Positions 6,678-7,933 of a stretch of DNA of 7,933 nt are shown here, piece after piece; position 1 is the stretch's first letter; each line of letters opens with the position of its first letter. The stretch is from Bacteroidota bacterium (GTDB lineage Bacteria > Bacteroidota > Bacteroidia > UKL13-3): the NCBI GenBank assembly GCA_010027395.1, contig RGVD01000121.1:1-7933 (forward strand), read 5' to 3'. The notes below the pieces were generated by a model. The model was given only the letters and a program-made list of their open reading frames with translations, searched no databases and was not told where the DNA came from. The translations under genes and the position numbers were made by a program.

Positions 6678-6702
6678 CACACTTTTTAAAAAATAATAAG
6701 AC

Positions 6703-7281
6703 ATGGAATTAAAAGATATAGTTGCCGTTTCTGGTCAAGGTGGTTTGCACAAAATTATTGGCAGAACTAAAAATGGTTTGATATTAGAAACAATTGGTAC
6801 TGGTAAGAGATTTGCTACTAGCTACCAAGATAAAGTTTCGGTGCTTGAAGATATCAGTATGTATGCCCAAGAAGGTGATTTACACTTGGCCCAAGTATTG
6901 GTAAAAATTAATGCCAAAGGAAATGTTCCAACACCTAAAGATGATGCAAAAGCACAACGTCAATATTTAATTGAAACAATAGACTTAGATAGCGAACGCG
7001 TATATGACAGTGATATCAAAAAATTAATCAATTGGTATGCTGCTTTGAAGGATGTATTAGATTTTGCTAAACTAGCAGAAGAAAAAACTGAAGAAACTGC
7101 TGTTGACGAAAACAAAGAAGAAGAAAACGTGGAAGCAGCAGTAGAAGAAAAACCTAAGAAAACTACAGCTAAAAAGGCCGCACCAAAGAAAACTGCAGCC
7201 AAAACCGCTCAACCAAAAGCAACCAAAGTAAGTACCAAATCTGCTGCTAGTACCAATACTTACAGACCAAAATCTGTATAA
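6703..7281 (+). CDS. DUF5606-type conserved Bacteroidota protein with charged tail
   Basis: This 192-residue cytosolic protein has no signal peptide. Residues about 1-50 (MELKDIVAVSGQGGLHKIIG, then LILETIGTGKR and VSVLEDIS) match the small beta-rich DUF5606 domain found throughout Bacteroidota. A helical domain follows to about 123, ending in a KKLINWYAALKDVLDF helix. The function of the family is not established. The tail is unusual: an acidic stretch at about 126-149 rich in glutamate, then a basic lysine/alanine/proline stretch at about 150-175 with PKKTAAK-type repeats, similar to histone H1-like or nucleic-acid-binding tails. The gene stands alone, with a good promoter-like box upstream and a strong intrinsic terminator 17 nt after its stop. 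The DUF5606 call is by recognition; a nucleic-acid role is only a suggestion from the tail. Confidence 0.85.
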   Translation: MELKDIVAVSGQGGLHKIIGRTKNGLILETIGTGKRFATSYQDKVSVLEDISMYAQEGDLHLAQVLVKINAKGNVPTPKDDAKAQRQYLIETIDLDSERVYDSDIKKLINWYAALKDVLDFAKLAEEKTEETAVDENKEEENVEAAVEEKPKKTTAKKAAPKKTAAKTAQPKATKVSTKSAASTNTYRPKSV

Positions 7282-7298
7282 ATCTAAAATTTATTTTC

Positions 7299-7333
7299 AT
7301 ATAAAAGCCAGCTCTGCTGGCTTTTATATTTTT
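7299..7333 (+). terminator. Intrinsic terminator of the DUF5606-type gene
   Basis: A perfect 14-bp stem (7299-7312 with 7316-7329, core AAAAGCCAGC / GCTGGCTTTT) has a TCT loop. A run of five T (7329-7333) overlaps its 3' end. It begins 17 nt after the TAA at 7279-7281. An A-run on the left arm makes it potentially bidirectional. Confidence 0.92.
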
Positions 7334-7529
7334 ATAGCAATCCTACATAAAATCGAAGGATGCTGTGAAGTGACTCAACTAGCAGGGTTAGCAATTTCAT
7401 TCCACTATGTTCATTCTTTGTGGTATTAATTGCTGTTAAAACTTCAATAACGTAATCATTATGACTTTTTTTTATACCTTCCGGGAAATGTTCGGCCTGA
7501 ACGAAACTATCCGTTTTTTTAATCGTTTT
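7332..7529 (-). pseudogene. Possible decayed gene: 65-codon open frame without a start
   Basis: The 290-bp gap between the terminator and the oligoendopeptidase gene has no intact plus-strand gene, but the minus strand is open for 65 codons and then stops (TAA, 7334-7332). It reads KTIKKTDSFVQAEHFPEG near its beginning and ends LLTLLVESLHSILRFYVGLL. The composition looks protein-like, with a plausible amphipathic helix at the end. The frame opens directly after an in-frame TGA (7532-7530), and two ATGs lie just beyond that stop, so the gene is either broken there or is a chance open frame. The only internal ATG would leave about 21 residues. I do not recognise a family. The rest of the gap (7533-7623) shows no clear element. 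Confidence 0.3.
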
Positions 7530-7623
7530 TCAAAAGATCATAATTAGCATACCAATGGCTGATATAAGTTAATTAAGATTATTTCAGATATAATTCCTAA
7601 ACTCGCATAAAGCTTTTACAATT

Positions 7624-7933
7624 ATGATAACTATTATTCAGCGCAGATTTTTACCCAATAAATTAAAAGTAAGTTCTTGGGATGTTTTATCACCTTACTT
7701 CAATCAATTATTAGAAAGAGAAATCAACAATAAAACTGATTTAGAAAATTGGTTGAAAGACAGAAGTGAGTTAGAAGCTTTTATTAGTGAGGACATGGCA
7801 TGGCGCTACGTGCGCATGACTTGTGATACCACCAATAAAGAGTTAGAGCAAGCTTATTTATTTTTTGTAACTGAGATTGAACCGCAAATATCGCCTTTAA
7901 CAGATAAGCTAAATCATAAACTTATTCAATCGC
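7624..7933 (+). CDS. M3-family oligoendopeptidase F-like protein, N-terminal part
   Basis: The first 103 codons of a gene continue past the right edge. The translation (RRFLPNKLKVSSWDVLSPYF, then WLKDRSELEAFISEDMAWRY and MTCDTTNKELEQAYLFFVTE) matches the N-terminal helical region of Bacteroidota M3 metallopeptidases of the oligoendopeptidase F type, about 570 residues when complete. These cytosolic zinc enzymes cleave short peptides; the HExxH zinc motif would lie far downstream, outside the window. The ATG at 7624 is chosen because the next in-frame codon set upstream reaches a stop at 7591-7593 without another ATG. No clear promoter element or Shine-Dalgarno sequence was found in the 90 bases before it. 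Family confidence is high from the pattern of the N-terminal segment; catalytic integrity cannot be judged. Confidence 0.88.
   Translation, partial: MITIIQRRFLPNKLKVSSWDVLSPYFNQLLEREINNKTDLENWLKDRSELEAFISEDMAWRYVRMTCDTTNKELEQAYLFFVTEIEPQISPLTDKLNHKLIQS

Noticed and set aside
6408..6689. Plus-strand open frame of 93 codons
   Set aside because: It is antisense to the signal peptide and first strands of the DUF481-like gene and runs through both promoter boxes.
6960..7202. Minus-strand open frame rich in Ser, Ala and Phe
   Set aside because: It mirrors the low-complexity charged tail of the DUF5606-type gene; its composition follows from the opposite strand.

Overview
The window comes from a Bacteroidota (Bacteroidetes) genome. 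The evidence is a low-GC chromosome, several matches to the Bacteroidota -7 promoter element (TAnnTTTG) just upstream of ATG starts, few recognisable Shine-Dalgarno sites, and gene families typical of the phylum: a DUF5606-type protein, a DUF481-like outer-membrane barrel, an M3 oligoendopeptidase and a RAYT/Y1 transposase. I cannot resolve the genus.

Layout. At the left edge (1-312, minus) is the 5' part of a REP-associated tyrosine transposase, with a GTAG-headed REP-like hairpin in its leader. Divergent from it, on the plus strand at 354-952, is an overlapping DUF4160/DUF2442 pair resembling a toxin-antitoxin module. A perfect 25-bp inverted repeat (985-1036) sits between this pair and the converging minus-strand genes. 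Those genes, in order of transcription, are a DUF481-like outer-membrane protein (6623-5862), the fused isobutyryl-CoA mutase icmF (5790-2410), a protein with an R-x4-H motif as in HEPN ribonucleases (2408-1683), and a left-handed beta-helix hexapeptide-repeat protein (1669-1082). The last two are very AT-rich compared with icmF, are packed tightly behind it (1-nt and 13-nt gaps), and look like an acquired cassette.

Divergent from the outer-membrane gene is a plus-strand DUF5606-type gene (6703-7281) with a clear promoter and a strong intrinsic terminator. The 290-bp gap after it contains a 65-codon minus-strand open frame without a start, probably a decayed gene. The window ends inside the N-terminal part of an M3-family oligoendopeptidase (from 7624, plus).

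How the genes relate. icmF encodes a self-contained B12 enzyme: cobalamin domain, G-protein chaperone and mutase in one chain. No other acyl-CoA gene is nearby. The right half (DUF481, icmF, DUF5606, oligoendopeptidase) looks like ordinary chromosomal housekeeping. The left 2.4 kb is accessory: transposase with REP, TA-like pair, long hairpin and HEPN-like/beta-helix pair. I do not see a proven new system. The best candidate for something undescribed is the HEPN-like/beta-helix pair, followed by the REP-RAYT unit and the long hairpin.
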